DNA of 64,000 nt from Batkoa obscura (GCA_030770535.1 JASVEC010000022.1:434001-498000); one strand, 5' to 3'. Counted from the first letter of the stretch, positions 44,985 through 57,419 are shown. Translations and numbers: made by a program. Notes: a model not told the origin generated them from the sequence alone.

Positions 44985-46687
44985 ATGCAAGCTTTTATAA
45001 CTAAACTTTGAAATGGAATTTCTAAAAACTTTAATACGGTAGGGAGAAGCACATTATATAAACATTGTAATTCATTTATATCAATTTTAACAACTATTCA
45101 TAATAACCCAAAGTTTATGGAATTTTATAATAAAACAAAAAAAAGAAAAGAAATATTATTAAATTTTACTATTAATAATAACAAACTTAATCAAGCAATG
45201 TATAAAATTAGTACTTTAAGGGAAACAGGAAATAAAAACCAACAAGTAGCATTATTATCGACTATAGCTTCAGTATATTCTTTTGATGAATGTAAAAGTT
45301 TTGGATTTAATATAAGTAAAAATCAATATGATTATTCAAAAATAATTAATAATAATAAAATACCAACATTACGACCTACTATCAAAAATACAAAAAAAAT
45401 TAGAGATGAGCAAATCGAGATTATTATACAATATTTACTTGATAATTCAACTATTTCATCAAGATTTAGTAAAAAAAATAATGATAAATATTCGTCAGAG
45501 AATATATATATATTAAATAAAAGTAGAAGAATGATATACAGTAAGTATTTTAATGATTTAAAAGATAAAGCAGTAGCTAGGTCAACATTTTTCAAATATA
45601 TACCAAATAATTTTAAAAATCCAGCAAGAAAAACAGATTTATGTAATATATGTGCCCAGTATACAGTTAGAAAAAAGTTATTTGAAAATAAAATAAATAC
45701 AGCGACAAAAAATAAAGCAGAGATACAGGAATCTTTTGATAAAGAAAAAAGGTTATATAAATTACATGAATTTTGTGTTGATACTCAAAAAAACATACTT
45801 AATGAAACTATTGAAAAATTAAATAATAGAAGTTGTATAATAATTTTAGACTTCAAATAAAATATGGAAATAGGAACAAGACAGATTTAATAAATTTAAA
45901 TTATTATAATAAACAAACTATATCAGTATTAGGGTTTGGCGTTTTATATTTAAAAAATGATAAAACAATAGGCAAAGTTTATTTTGATTATTTATCTGAG
46001 ATATCAAATCATGATTCAGCATATGCAGGGGATTATTTAATTGATTTAATATCTAAAGAGTCTTTGTTTAAAAAGTTTACAAAAATTAATATATGGGCAG
46101 ATACAGGATATCATTTTAAATCTCAAGAGTTTTTACATTATGTATTTGAAGAAATTCATAAAATAAATAGTAGTTTAAATATTGATCTTAATTTTTTTGC
46201 TGAGCATCATGGAAAAAGTATAGTTGACGGACATTTTGGAAATCTTTCACAGTGGAAAAATAGCCTTGAAGCATTAGGTAAAATAGAAGATATTGATCAA
46301 TTAATTTCAAAATTTGAGATTTTTGTTTGTGAAAATAATAGATTTAATAACTCAACTGTCAATAATGGGAAAATAAATATAATTTTTAAAAAGTATGAAA
46401 GAAACAAAGATACAAAAAAAATAATAAAAATAAAAGGTATTAAAAAGTATTTACATTTTATTAAACGTGGTAAAAAACTACACTGTTATCCAGTATCTGA
46501 TAGATCAAAAAAAAGCGATATAATTTCAATTAAAGTTATAGAGTCTATAGAGGATAGAAAAATTAAAAGGTCAACCCCAGCTTATCTTACAAAAATAACT
46601 GAGAATTTAAAAGTTTCAATATTTAGTAAGCAAGTAAGTAGCTTATTAGATGATAGAAATCAATTATTAAATGTTGATATTACTTGA
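44985..46687 (+). pseudogene. DDE-type transposase gene, copy 1 (frame-interrupted)
   Basis: Frame 1 runs from ATG 44985 to 45860, with one TGA at codon 9 (copy 2 has sense there), and ends RSCIIILDFK. It overlaps a second frame (45833-46687) that continues with LQIKYGNRNK. The shift lies right after the first presumed catalytic Asp (LDFK). The later motifs are NIWADTGYHFKSQ (second Asp) and FFAEHHGKSIVDGHFG (Glu, or the following Asp), i.e. D...D-33-E. The N-terminal part is helical and basic, with a CNICAQYTVRKKL segment. TA target duplication suits Tc1/mariner- or ISL2EU-like elements, but the motif context does not let me assign a superfamily. Both copies have the frame change at the same nucleotide, so it is either inherited damage or a programmed frameshift. 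Confidence 0.7.
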
Positions 46688-47399
46688 ATTATTGATAGCT
46701 AAGTTAATAAATAGTCAAAGAGCAAGTAGTTGTAATAATAAGTAAAAACTATTATTATACTGCTTGTATTACATAGGGATGGTTAATTATAGTTTTGGGG
46801 CTAACCACTCCCTCCCATGCAGCTATTTATTAACTTCGCGATATATTAATAATGTAATTATAACATTAAAATAATTTATTCATTTGATAGCAAATCTGTA
46901 GTGTTGAATATAAAACAGTTAATAATAAATATTTCTTAATAAAGTTATATAAAAGTATATATTTATTTACATATTACAACTTTGACTAATATCACTATAC
47001 AGGCTATATTAGTAAAATCTTTACTAATCCAGGAATTTATATTAAATTTAATAAAAATTCCGCTAATTGACAATATAAATTATAACAAAATAATTTAAAA
47101 CTGTGTCGGGTACTTTTGGCTTTTAATAAAGAATTTATTTTTATAGAATTTTAAGCAAAGTTTTTAAAATATAAATATTTAAAAATTGGATAAAAAAATG
47201 AAACCAATTCGGACACCCCCATATAGAATTTAAAGAATTTTTTTTATTAAGTGAAAAATTAATAAAAAGATAAATTTATCTGAAATATGTTTGAATTGTT
47301 AATAAGTAATAAAATAATAATTTAATATCCTTTTTAGGTATCTTTTATATTTCAGTTCTTTTTTTTAAATTTAAGGCGAATCTTGTGTTTTAATTGAAG

Positions 47400-47620
47400 T
47401 AAACATAAAATGTAATAAGTGTGTACTAACCATTAGAGTGGGGTGAATTGGGAAGAAGAGGAGTCTTTGAGAGAAGCAAGAAAATGTTTACAGGCTGAAG
47501 GTGAGATATTAGAAAAAATTGTTTGGGTGTAATCTGGTTCTGGAGGTTTCGATCTAAATAATTTTCGATGGACAGCGAAGGAAAGATTCCCTAAGGAAGA
47601 GGAGTTATTCAGTTACTCCT
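47400..47620 (-). mobile_element. LINE-like coding remnant, second copy
   Basis: The reverse strand reads SFAVHRKLFRSKPPEPDYTQ, then IFSNISPSACKHFLASLKDS and SSSQFTP, matching LCFVIHQKLLRFKPLDPSFT and SKHVLFSFKDFSSSQFTP of the 42250-43110 remnant. Only this ~60-codon piece is present. Confidence 0.45.
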
Positions 47621-47626
47621 TTAATA

Positions 47627-47727
47627 TGGGGATGTATTTTTTTGTTTAAGGATTTTACTAACAACTATTCCGCTCAAATAGTGCCTAAAAAATGGAAAAA
47701 GTAATGAAACCAAAAAAAACATCCTCA
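47627..47727 (+). mobile_element. ~100-bp nonautonomous TA-flanked element
   Basis: TGGGGATGTATTTTTTTG to CATCCTCA with TA on both sides; core slightly decayed (ATAGTGCCTAAAA). Sits next to the LINE-like remnant. Confidence 0.83.
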
Positions 47728-50337
47728 TATTATTCACTAATAAATTAAATTGGTATGATTTTTGTATGGAGATTTAATTATTTTACTTATAAACACAATG
47801 TAAACTTATTTTAAAATGGTAAATTTTTACTAATCAATACAAAAATGTATTATTAATATTTTATTTGACTTAAAAGTTGCACATTTAAGATAGATAAGAT
47901 CGATGTTTTGTAATCCTTTTATTTCAATTAAATACAGATTATACCAACTTAAATAATATAGTTAATGAATTTACATGCGGTATTTGAAATAGGAAAGTTA
48001 ACTTAAATTCCTCAGTATTTGTGCTATTAGCATTTTATTTTTTATTTATTTATAATGTTTTTGTTCTTTTATTATGTTGAGCTTTAATTTTATCAAATGA
48101 ATTTTGATTTAATATGAAATTAAAAAATAGTTAAAATAAATATTATAAATAAATAAAAACTCAATAATAATCAGTAGTATTAATTAGCTTATTTTGGATA
48201 TATTGATAGTTTTGAATTGATTATTTAAATCCATTAAATTGATACTTATTGTATCATTGAGTTTTTATTTTGTTTTTTACTATTCTAAAATAAATAACAT
48301 TAATGTTTTGAAATAATCAATTAAACAATTTTTACAAATACCACAATATCTAGTAATTATTAAAAACATTAAAAATAACTTAAATTTAGTTAAAATGATA
48401 TTGTAAACCAATATAGGTTAATAAGCTTGGATAGAATCATAATAATATAATACCGATTATTAAAATGATAACTTAATAAACTAATTTTATTAGTAACCAT
48501 TTATATTATTAAATACAATAAATAATACTTAAAATATAAAACCAAGGAACAAATTTTTATTTAAAATACATATTATAAATCAATAAATACTAGTACATTT
48601 TTTATAATTATAATAGCATAATTTCAAACATTAAATAATAATTTAATTTATTTGTTTAGTATTAACTACCTAGATTAAATCATTCAAAGGTTCTTTATAT
48701 TATCGTTAGATTTGAATCAATAGTTTAAATATTAAAATAACTACAGGTAGGATACTATATAAAATTATATATCAATTCATTACTATTAATTATTACAACT
48801 AAATTAAAGAAAATTTATATAAAATTCAATTCTATCTATTGAATTATTATCCTCATTGTCTTTAATTAATTTAAATTCTTCAAGTTTTATTATATAAAAT
48901 CAAAAAGTTAGTATTAAATTTATCGGTATTTACATCATCACTTTATTAATCACTTTATTAATCACTTTATTAGGTAATGGAATATTGAATTCATCGGATG
49001 GATACTATTATTTATTATAAAAATATAATTTGCCTTTTTTATTTTAAATTCAATATTTATTTTTTAAATTAATTATAGACAATTAACTATGAGAATTTCA
49101 AATATTAAAAATAATTGAATATTTGAATAAATATTTTGCTTGAATTTAATTTCTTATTATCAATCAGAAAATCTTAATAACATTTGATGTACTAGATTAA
49201 AACTAACATTTAAAAACAAAGCTCAACTATAATAACATTACACTAAAAGAGGTCTCAAGTTGTTACTTCAAAAACCTACTTTATTTAGTAAAACACGATG
49301 AATTTTCTAAAATAAAGTAAATGAATTCATGTTTTTGGAGTAACAATTGAGACCTCTTAGTAGAATTTATAAAATTAGTTGCATTTTATAAAATCAATTT
49401 TTATTTTTACTTTCTATTATTTTAAATTATAATTCATAATTACAACTTTACCACTCATTCAATTCATAGATGAGCCTAACTTTAATCCCGATTCCATAAC
49501 TATAAATAATCAAAATAAGATTAATGTAAGGTACAGTAATTCATATAAACTACTAAAAACAGTATCAATAATAGTTTTATTAAAAGTTTAATTATTTCAA
49601 TTTACAATTAAGAAAAGATTAATAATACACCAAATGGTGCTAAAATTCATATTTAAAAAACAAATCAAAAAATGATATTGAACCTCTCAATCACCATCAT
49701 GTACATAAAATTCTTTTTTTAATACAAATTACTAAATTTAGTCACTTGCTTTAGATAATTTATTATTTAATAAAAATATATAAAAAAGAATTATTTTCGC
49801 TAGTTTTAACCAATAAAATAATAACATCTTTGAAAAAAGTGTACGAAATTTGATTTTAATATCTATTTTAGTGTTAGAATATTCAATTGCATATAATCAA
49901 TTTATTTATAAAATGACTATTATTGATTTTCTTTTTATATGTAATCACCTAGTTTTATTCTTTATGCAGTTAAGTAATATGTTTAATATATTAAATCTTA
50001 GTTAATAATAGCAGTGATGATAAAACTCGATTATAATAATGATAATAAACTATAGTTTACAATTATATCTTAAAATCTTACTTTCAACGAAAACATTTAA
50101 AAAAAGTTTAATTGTATAATAAAACGATAAAAATTTATAATAAAATAATATTGAATTTTAATTAATTAAATCGATAGTGACTAGCACTAAAAAAAGAGAT
50201 ACAATAAAACAAGAGATGCAGAAGTGTAAGTACGAATCAAAGAGTAAGATAGAAGATGGTAATAACATATATACAAACGAATAGTAGGAATCAAGCTATT
50301 AGCTATATAGAACCAATAATCAATATATTACATTCCA
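47728..50337. other. AT-rich gene desert
   Basis: 2.6 kb without coding frames; apart from the foldback at 49242 and a 12-bp tandem (ATCACTTTATTA x3, 48943-48978) nothing is recognised. Confidence 0.5.
49242..49360. mobile_element. foldback/MITE-like element with AGAGGTCTCAA ends
   Basis: Left end AAGAGGTCTCAAGTTGTTAC continuing TTCAAAAAC; right end GTTTTTGGAGTAACAATTGA then GACCTCTTAG. The arms pair over ~27 bp with three mismatches and can extend through AATAAAGTA. Only one copy is seen in this window. Different from the other element families here. Confidence 0.7.
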
Positions 50338-50601
50338 TTAACAAGCTTGAGAATTAGCAATTATTGGAGTTAAAGAAATTTTTATTGTTAATTCCTTATT
50401 GCCATCTTTAGAATTAAAACCAAATTTTAACATCTCATCAAAATTGGGATTTAATTTGACCATTTCTTTAATATCTTGTAAATCTTCAATACAATGATTA
50501 CTGTCTTCACTTGAAGTACTATTACTGCTTAATCTTTTTTCATTGACTTTTGTAATATTCACTCGACTGATTCTTTTCCATGTTTTAATTGAAGTTAGCA
50601 T
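50338..50601 (-). CDS. hypothetical 87-aa protein
   Basis: The only plausible frame in a long AT-rich desert. Starts ATG at 50601; basic N-terminus (KTWKRISRVNITKVNEKR), a Ser/Glu-rich linker, then a mixed segment ending IIANSQAC. Amino-acid make-up is fairly protein-like rather than the Lys/Asn/Ile/Phe babble of random AT-rich frames. No signal peptide or known motif; it could also be an exon or chance frame. Confidence 0.35.
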   Translation of the reverse strand: MLTSIKTWKRISRVNITKVNEKRLSSNSTSSEDSNHCIEDLQDIKEMVKLNPNFDEMLKFGFNSKDGNKELTIKISLTPIIANSQAC

Positions 50602-52142
50602 TATGTAAATATAAAATGTTATTAATAAATGTTATATACTGTTGGTTTGAAGTTAATTATTTAAGCTATAAAGTAGATAAAACAATAAAAAAATAAAGTA
50701 ATTATTTTACAAATTTAATACACAAATGTCAACTTCAATCTAGTATTTATATTCTTTTTACTTGCATTAATATCATTTATATTTTAATCATTTATTTTCT
50801 TAATTCAGCTGAATTTATTGCATAAATTAGTTAAAGTACAGCACATAATTTGATTCGTTGAAAGTCCATTGAAAATAATATTTATAAATAATTGAGTAGA
50901 ATATTTTAACTTAGGATTATTCCTTGTTACTAAATTAAATAGAAAAAAAATAGTCAAATAAAGTAGTACCCTTACTACGGATATCAAAAAAAAATGTAGT
51001 TAATTTCATGCTTTTTTGAATATTTATTACTATTATTCATATTTAATGGGTACTTGGAACCCGATTTGGTTCCAAATCCTCATTTGTATATTATATATAA
51101 ATTTGGGAATACTGAATGTTTATTAATATTCTTATTAAGTTGAACTACAATGAAAATACTATCCTTATAAATATCAAATTGAATTAGAAGTCAACTATTT
51201 TTGAAAATTTATTGAATTAAAATTCGAATTTGGAATCAAAATTATAAAGCACATAAATCAAACTTTGAAAGTAAATATCTTGTCATTGGTGGGTGTCAAA
51301 TAAAAACGGCCCCTTTTATACTATTAATCCAATTTAGATGTAGGTTATGTACTTTCAATTTTATAACTGCTTAATATAAAAATAGAAAATGACATTCTAT
51401 CGGAATTCATTAAATACAAAATACAAAATGCCCAATTTACATTTAAATTGAATTAACAGTTACTGATAAACTCCTATTTTTAAAGTTGCATAATAAAAAA
51501 TATCAAAAAAATTGACAATTATAGTCATTATCTATTTATTTCATAAAAATGAACTATTATTATTTTAATTATTCTTTAAAATTTGCGTAAAAAATTGATC
51601 TTACTATTATTGATATCAAGCTTTTTATTTGATTATTTGATTTTTATTTTATTTTCAATCGGATAATAAAAGTGAAATTGAAATTAATATCAAACTTTTA
51701 AATGATTCAGTTTAAAATTAATACTTTAAATACTTTACTACGATTAATATTGAGTGGCAGCTCAGCAATGAAATTTCAAGAATTTAAGGCTTACATTCAA
51801 AATAATCTCCTGAATAACAATGTATTTTAATGTATTTTAATAATATATTTAAGCCAAAATACGGCTTATTTTAAGGGACACTTTGATTTCAATTATCGAA
51901 TTGTTGAATCTTAGAAATAAATAGACAGAGTCAATATTAATAAAAGACATAGCCATAGTTATACGGTTCATTAATTTTTAGCTTATTTTTTATTAAGTTG
52001 AACTTGGATAAAAATGGGCAATGGTCCTATATTAAATTCACCAATAAATTAGTAGCTTAAGTTGAGAAGTAGTGGACTATTCAAACAAAAAATAGCATCA
52101 TAATTATTGATTTTTTTAATTTGGAAGAATGAGATCAGTATA
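50602..52142. other. AT-rich gene desert (continued)
   Basis: 1.5 kb, no gene. The IR2 symmetry centre (51253) falls here. Confidence 0.5.
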
Positions 52143-52244
52143 TAGGGATGTTTTTTTTTGGTTTCATCATTTTTTCCATTTTTTAAGTGCTATTTGAGTG
52201 GAAAGATTGTTAGTAAAATTCTCATACAAAAAAATACATCTTCA
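52143..52244 (-). mobile_element. ~100-bp nonautonomous TA-flanked element
   Basis: TAGGGATGTTTTTTTTTG to CATCTTCA with TA flanks; core TTAAGTGCTATTTGAGTGGA. Ends slightly decayed. Confidence 0.83.
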
Positions 52245-53581
52245 TATCTTCAAGTTTTATTATTATTTTATGTTTCTCTCTATATGTTTCTTATTGAAAA
52301 CAGTGAATAAATTTTGAAAAAAACTTTAGGGTATACTTGTCTTCTTCTTTTGCATCAAAAAGAACTCATCAATTATGACAATTCGCTAGTTGAAAACGTA
52401 TTGATTTAAAAAAACAATAGTTATTTTTAAAATTAAGGACTATTAAAACTATTCAAATTTTAATTAAATGTGATTTCTTTTTTCACCGCCAGGGGCAAAG
52501 TGTTAGAATCTTTAGTTTTGGAGTTTTAACTCGATGTTTAAGTATGTCAAAATTCACTTAGAGTTAGATCCCAGCTGTTGAAGCCTTAATGTGTGTTATT
52601 TAGCAATAATTTTATAAACAATATTTTATGTCTTTATATTGATTTAAGCTTAATTATTAAATTTGACACTTAAATCAAAGCTCAATTAGCACACATTTGA
52701 GCTTTAACAGTCATAAATAAATTCCACTAATATTACACAACACTTAAAAATGCTTTACTCTAAAATAATGCCTTGAATTTCAATAAGTAAATTTTAGTTG
52801 TTAGTCATCATTTATGGATCAACTACTGATTAATAAAAATAATAAAAAGATAAGTTAAAGACAAAATAAACTATCAGTAATATAGCAATAGTTATCCAAT
52901 TTAAAAACTTTAATTACAACTATTTCAACTTTAATTATCTTAATTTATAGATTTCAAATTTTTAATTACATTTTAAAAATTTATTGAAAGTTTTATAACA
53001 TATTGATTACAAACCAACTTCACTTTTCTTATTAAAACCCATTATGTGTTCTTCAATCACAATATATATTAAATTAACAGCTTACCTTTTATTTATTATA
53101 CCGTTGTATTATATGTTCTTAATATAATTAAAAATAACTCCAATTTCGAAGAATATCAAATACAATTACTACTCAATTCGATTTTAGCCATTAAAAGCTT
53201 CATTTTAGTATTTCTCAAGTTTTTTCTACCTAAACCTCTAAAACTGTCTTTAATTATTTTTGGTCCTTTCAATATTGATTTATGAGTTCATTTGATTATT
53301 TCACTTGTTTCTAGCGCTATATTTAAGTTATGAATCTTTCCTTTTATAGTATACTTTACTATCCTTTAAATAATCTAGTTTAGAAAAATAAAAGATTTAA
53401 AATATTAAGGGGGATACGTCTTTATTTGAAATTTTTATATCAAGGTCAACGGAAATAGTGTTTGAAATTATAGTCGATTGTAAAATGATAGTCGACCTTT
53501 TTCAATTACCTTTATATGTCTCTACGTATATTAGTTTATACTTGAGACTTCTTATTTTTATGGTTTTGATTCTTTGTAAAT
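52245..53581. other. intergenic, 1.3 kb
   Basis: AT-rich; no coding or repeat structure recognised. Confidence 0.45.
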
Positions 53582-54045
53582 TGTGAAATATTGCTTTATT
53601 TAGCTCTCAGATTGATTATAACACAACAATCACTTAAGTTGTTATATTCTCAAGTTCAAACACAATCAATTCAGAGTCCCTTGTTTTGATTTGCTGCGAG
53701 AATTTCTAACATCATATTGCAAAGAATGTTACCTCCTTTTAATATCCATACTTATTGGAGTATAAAAGAGATTCTTCAATATGATAACTCGAGGCTCTTT
53801 AACTGAATTACTCCCTCTGATATCGTACCATTAATAAAGCTACTAAGTCTTTCTGACAATATCTTACTTAGATTTTACAGTAGTATCTTCTATTCTATTT
53901 GTTTTACATAGTTCGTAACTTATTACGTATTATTCTTATTCATTTAGGTCTATCTTAGTTATATAAACTAAGACCTTTCGACCCAAGGCAAGTTAATCAA
54001 GCAAGAACTGCTTTTAACTCCTACCACTAAGTACCAACTTTCAAA
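53582..54045 (-). mobile_element. solo LTR
   Basis: TGTGAAATATTGCTTTATTT to AGTACCAACTTTCAAA; last bases of the terminal CACA decayed. Same family as 10910-11370. Confidence 0.77.
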
Positions 54046-54679
54046 AAATATATAAATTCAATATAATCCTATAAATGTAATTGATTTTGTCTAATTTTAT
54101 ATAGATTACAATGCTCTTATGTGTAAACTTTAAGCATTATAATTTTTTTAAACTTTATGTTAAATAAAAAATAATAAAAATAATAAAACAAAATAGAATA
54201 ATCCTACATGGATTTATAATGTTAAACTTAAGTCAAAATGGATACATTTAGCTATAGCTTTAGCTGCCTTTAAATATCATTTAAAATACTATTTAACTAA
54301 AATAATTTCAATTAATATTTAATAAAAAGCTAATTCCAATTTTTATCAATATTAAAACTCAAGTTGCTTCTACCGAAATAAACAAAGAATGTAATAAACC
54401 TTAAACTTGTCATCCCTATAAAAACCTTATTAAGCTTTTTTTTAAAAATAGTCAATTTTGAGTTTTTTAGTAACTTAAATCAACTAATCAAAATCGATTC
54501 AAGTTGAAATCCGGCTTAAAAAATTCAAGGTATAATAAGACAATCAAAAAGAGTTCGGAACAACTAAATTTTTTCAAAGATGTAAATCGTAAAACTGTTC
54601 AAAAAAGCAATGCTTCAAACAAATAATGAAAAAAAAGGGTATAAAAGATTAAGTAAATTATATTTAAAAGTGAACAATA
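54046..54679 (+). promoter_or_regulatory. upstream region and TATA box of P450 gene 2
   Basis: 0.6 kb without coding frame. TATAAAAG at 54640-54647, 33 bp before the ATG, matches the box of P450 gene 1. A solo LTR ends just upstream (54045) and could influence expression. Confidence 0.5.
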
Positions 54680-56277
54680 ATGTTTTATTATCTATTTTTA
54701 TTAGCTTTAATAACGTTTATATTGGCCTATTACTTCATTAAAAATAGAACTGACCCGAATCGTAACTTACCTTCTGTTAGTTTACCAAAGCTGCTTTATT
54801 ACTTTATAAAACAGATACCGTTACAGATCCGAGATAAAGATTTATTATCACCTTTATTCCAACAGAATAAATACATCAAGTTTTGGTTTGGAAAATGGTT
54901 TATTATGGTAGCTGATTTGGAACTTATTAAAGCTATTTTAATGGACAGTCAAACGTTTATTAAATTTAATCAAAATGAACAATTTAAGGAGATTGTTTCT
55001 TTGGATAAAAATATTGCCTCTATTGATGGCAATGATTGGAAAAGACATAAAAGAGTGATTAATCCAGCTTTTAAACGGGGATGGGAAATCGATACTTTTA
55101 CTAAAATTGGTATTAAAATGATTCAATATATGAAATTAAATCAAGGTCAATTTGAACTTACTAGAGTATTGAAAAGCTCTACTTTAGATAGTTTAGGATT
55201 GTCTATTTTCGATGTTGATTTTAATTCTATTTACAATGAAAGCAGTGAAATTGTTTCCCTTTATGTTGGACTTATTGAAAGTTTAAATAATTTATGGATC
55301 ATTTTATTCCCCTTTTTAGAGAAATTACCTATCCCTTCTAGAATACAATTAAAGAAGGATGCTGCTCGTTTTCGTCAATTGATTAAGTCGATCATTGATG
55401 ATAAAAGAGAAGAGATTAAAAAACATGGGGTTGATGAAGTTAAATCTAGTCTATTGACCATGTTGATTCGGTCTTCAGATAAAGATAATAATGATCACTC
55501 AAATGGCTTAACAGATGAAGAAATTATTGTAAGGAATAACTTTAATATATAAAGAGTAGGATACTAATTATTTAGAATGATATTATTATTTTCTTTATCG
55601 CTGGACATGACACTACTGCCCATACTTTATCTACTATTTTGTATTTGTTATCAAAAAATCAAGTAGGGATATTATTGTTATTACTGTTATTAAATGGCTA
55701 ATTATTATTCTATTAGGATATTCAAGATAAATTAAGAAACGAAGTCTATCAAGTATTGGGAGAAAAAGCAAAAAACGTTAGCAAAAGCATTAAAATATCC
55801 CAGGAAGAATTAAATAAAATGATCTATTTAGAAGCAGTTATCACTGAAGGCATGAGAAATATACCGGCAGTATCAGCATTAGCCAGACAAGCAAGCAAAG
55901 ATTATTATTTTAATAATGAAATTTTTTTGAAGAAAGGTCAACCATTATTGTTAAACTTTTCTTTAGCTATGAATAATGAAAATATGTTCGAATGTCCAGA
56001 AGAGTTTAATCCAGATCGCTTTTTAATAAAAAATGAAGATGGGGAAATTCAAATTAATAAAAAATTGACCAAAGAGATGATTGGATTTAGTGTTGGACCA
56101 CGTATGTGTATTGGAAGTCAATTCTCTATTTTAGAGCAAAAGATCTTTTTGATCTTATTAATATTGAGTTTCAAAATTAAATTACCTGACGATTCTATAC
56201 ATAAAGATTATCCTATCTTATCTACCTTTGGTCTCTCTAGCCCTCAAAATCTTAAACTGGATTTTATTCCACTTTAA
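54680..56277 (+). CDS. cytochrome P450 monooxygenase, gene 2
   Basis: Exons 54680-55528, 55576-55662 and 55717-56277 (498 aa), both introns phase 0. N-terminal membrane anchor (YLFLLALITFILAYYF). Oxygen-binding helix FIAGHDTTAHT lies in the 87-bp middle exon; K-helix EGMR; FNPDRF; haem loop FSVGPRMCIGS. Same length, exon sizes and intron sites as the P450 at 8851, with clear protein similarity throughout (for example KRGWEIDTFTKIGIKMI against KRGWDINIFIKTGIKMI). Codon use is a little richer in GC than gene 1. The pair shows an old gene duplication now 46 kb apart, unlike the near-identical palindromic copies. An ER-bound monooxygenase; substrate unknown. Confidence 0.93.
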
Positions 56278-56578
56278 ATTCTATTCATGAATAAATACCA
56301 TATTATATTACAATATATCATATACTTTAAATTAATGTTTTTAATGTTTTTAATGTTTTATTACAATGACTTAATTAGCACAATTGAAATTTAATTTATA
56401 TATATGGGGATATCCGAATTGGTTTCGGAATTTAATTAGAAATCAATTCAAATTTTAAGATTTTAAACTTGTAAGTCTTTAATATATGATTAGCCAAAAT
56501 TAAAAAGCTTAAAAATTAAATATAAAAATTTAACTTAAAAGACTTATTTTATTTATTTTATTCTTTTAATTATATGTT

Positions 56579-56938
56579 TGTAAAAGTTAATACTCAGTAG
56601 TAGGAGTTAAAAGCAGTTCTTGCTTGATCAACTGGCCTTGAGTTGAAAGGTCTTAGTTTATATAACTAAGATGGACTTAAATTAATAGGAATAGTATATA
56701 ATAAGGTACGAACTATGTAAAACAATAGAATAGAAGATGCTACTGTAAAATCTAAGTAAGATGTTGTCAGAAAGACTTAGTGGCTTTATTAATGGTACGA
56801 TATCAGAGGGAGTAATTCAATTAAAAAGCCTCGAGTTAGTATGTTGAAGGATCTCTTTTATACTCCAACTAGTTTTGTAAACAAGTTGTGATAATTATGC
56901 GATAAATAATCATAGAGCTGATTAAGCGATATTTCACA
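56579..56938 (+). mobile_element. solo LTR inside transposon copy 2 (same site as in copy 1)
   Basis: TGTAAAAGTTAATACTCAGT to CGATATTTCACA, 360 bp, followed after 92 bp by the transposase ATG at 57031. Orthologous to 44534-44893. Confidence 0.8.
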
Positions 56939-57419
56939 GTGTTTTATATTTTTTTATCAAATGTTCAATAAATACATAATATATAATTATATAATTATTT
57001 GACTTTATTTTTTATTAAATTAAAAATAAAATGCAAGCTTTTATAACTAAATTTCAAAATGGGATTTCTAAAAATTCTAATACAATAGGGAGAAGCACAT
57101 TATATAAACATTGTAATTCATTTATATCAATTTTAACAACTATTCATAATAACCCAGAGTTTATAGAATTTTATAATAAAATAAAAAAAGAAAAGTTATT
57201 AAAGTTTATTATTATTAATAATAAACTTAATAAAGCAATGTGTAAAATTAGTGCTTTAAGGGAAACAGGAAATAAAAACCAACAAGTAGCATTATTATCA
57301 ACTATAGCTTCAGTGTATTCTTTTGATGAATGTAAAAGTTTCAGATTTAATATAAGTAGAAATCAATATGATTATTTAAAAATAGTTAACACTAATAAAA
57401 TACCAACATTACAACCTAC

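Larger units (their letters stand above)
44361..47221 (+). mobile_element. TA-targeting DNA transposon, copy 1 (2861 bp)
   Basis: Terminal inverted repeats of 23 bp (44361-44383 and 47199-47221), starting TGGGGGTGTCCGAATTGG and ending CCAATTCGGACACCCCCA, with TA on each side. Inside, from left: a solo LTR (44534-44893), the transposase frames (44985-46687), a subterminal inverted pair AAGTTAATAAATAG / CTATTTATTAACTT (46701-46714 and 46823-46836), then ~370 bp of noncoding DNA. A second copy lies at 56405-59810. Confidence 0.9.

Noticed and set aside
50805-50987. 60-codon frame with hydrophobic start on the reverse strand
   Set aside because: Composition is typical of chance frames in AT-rich DNA, and there is no promoter or homologous copy.
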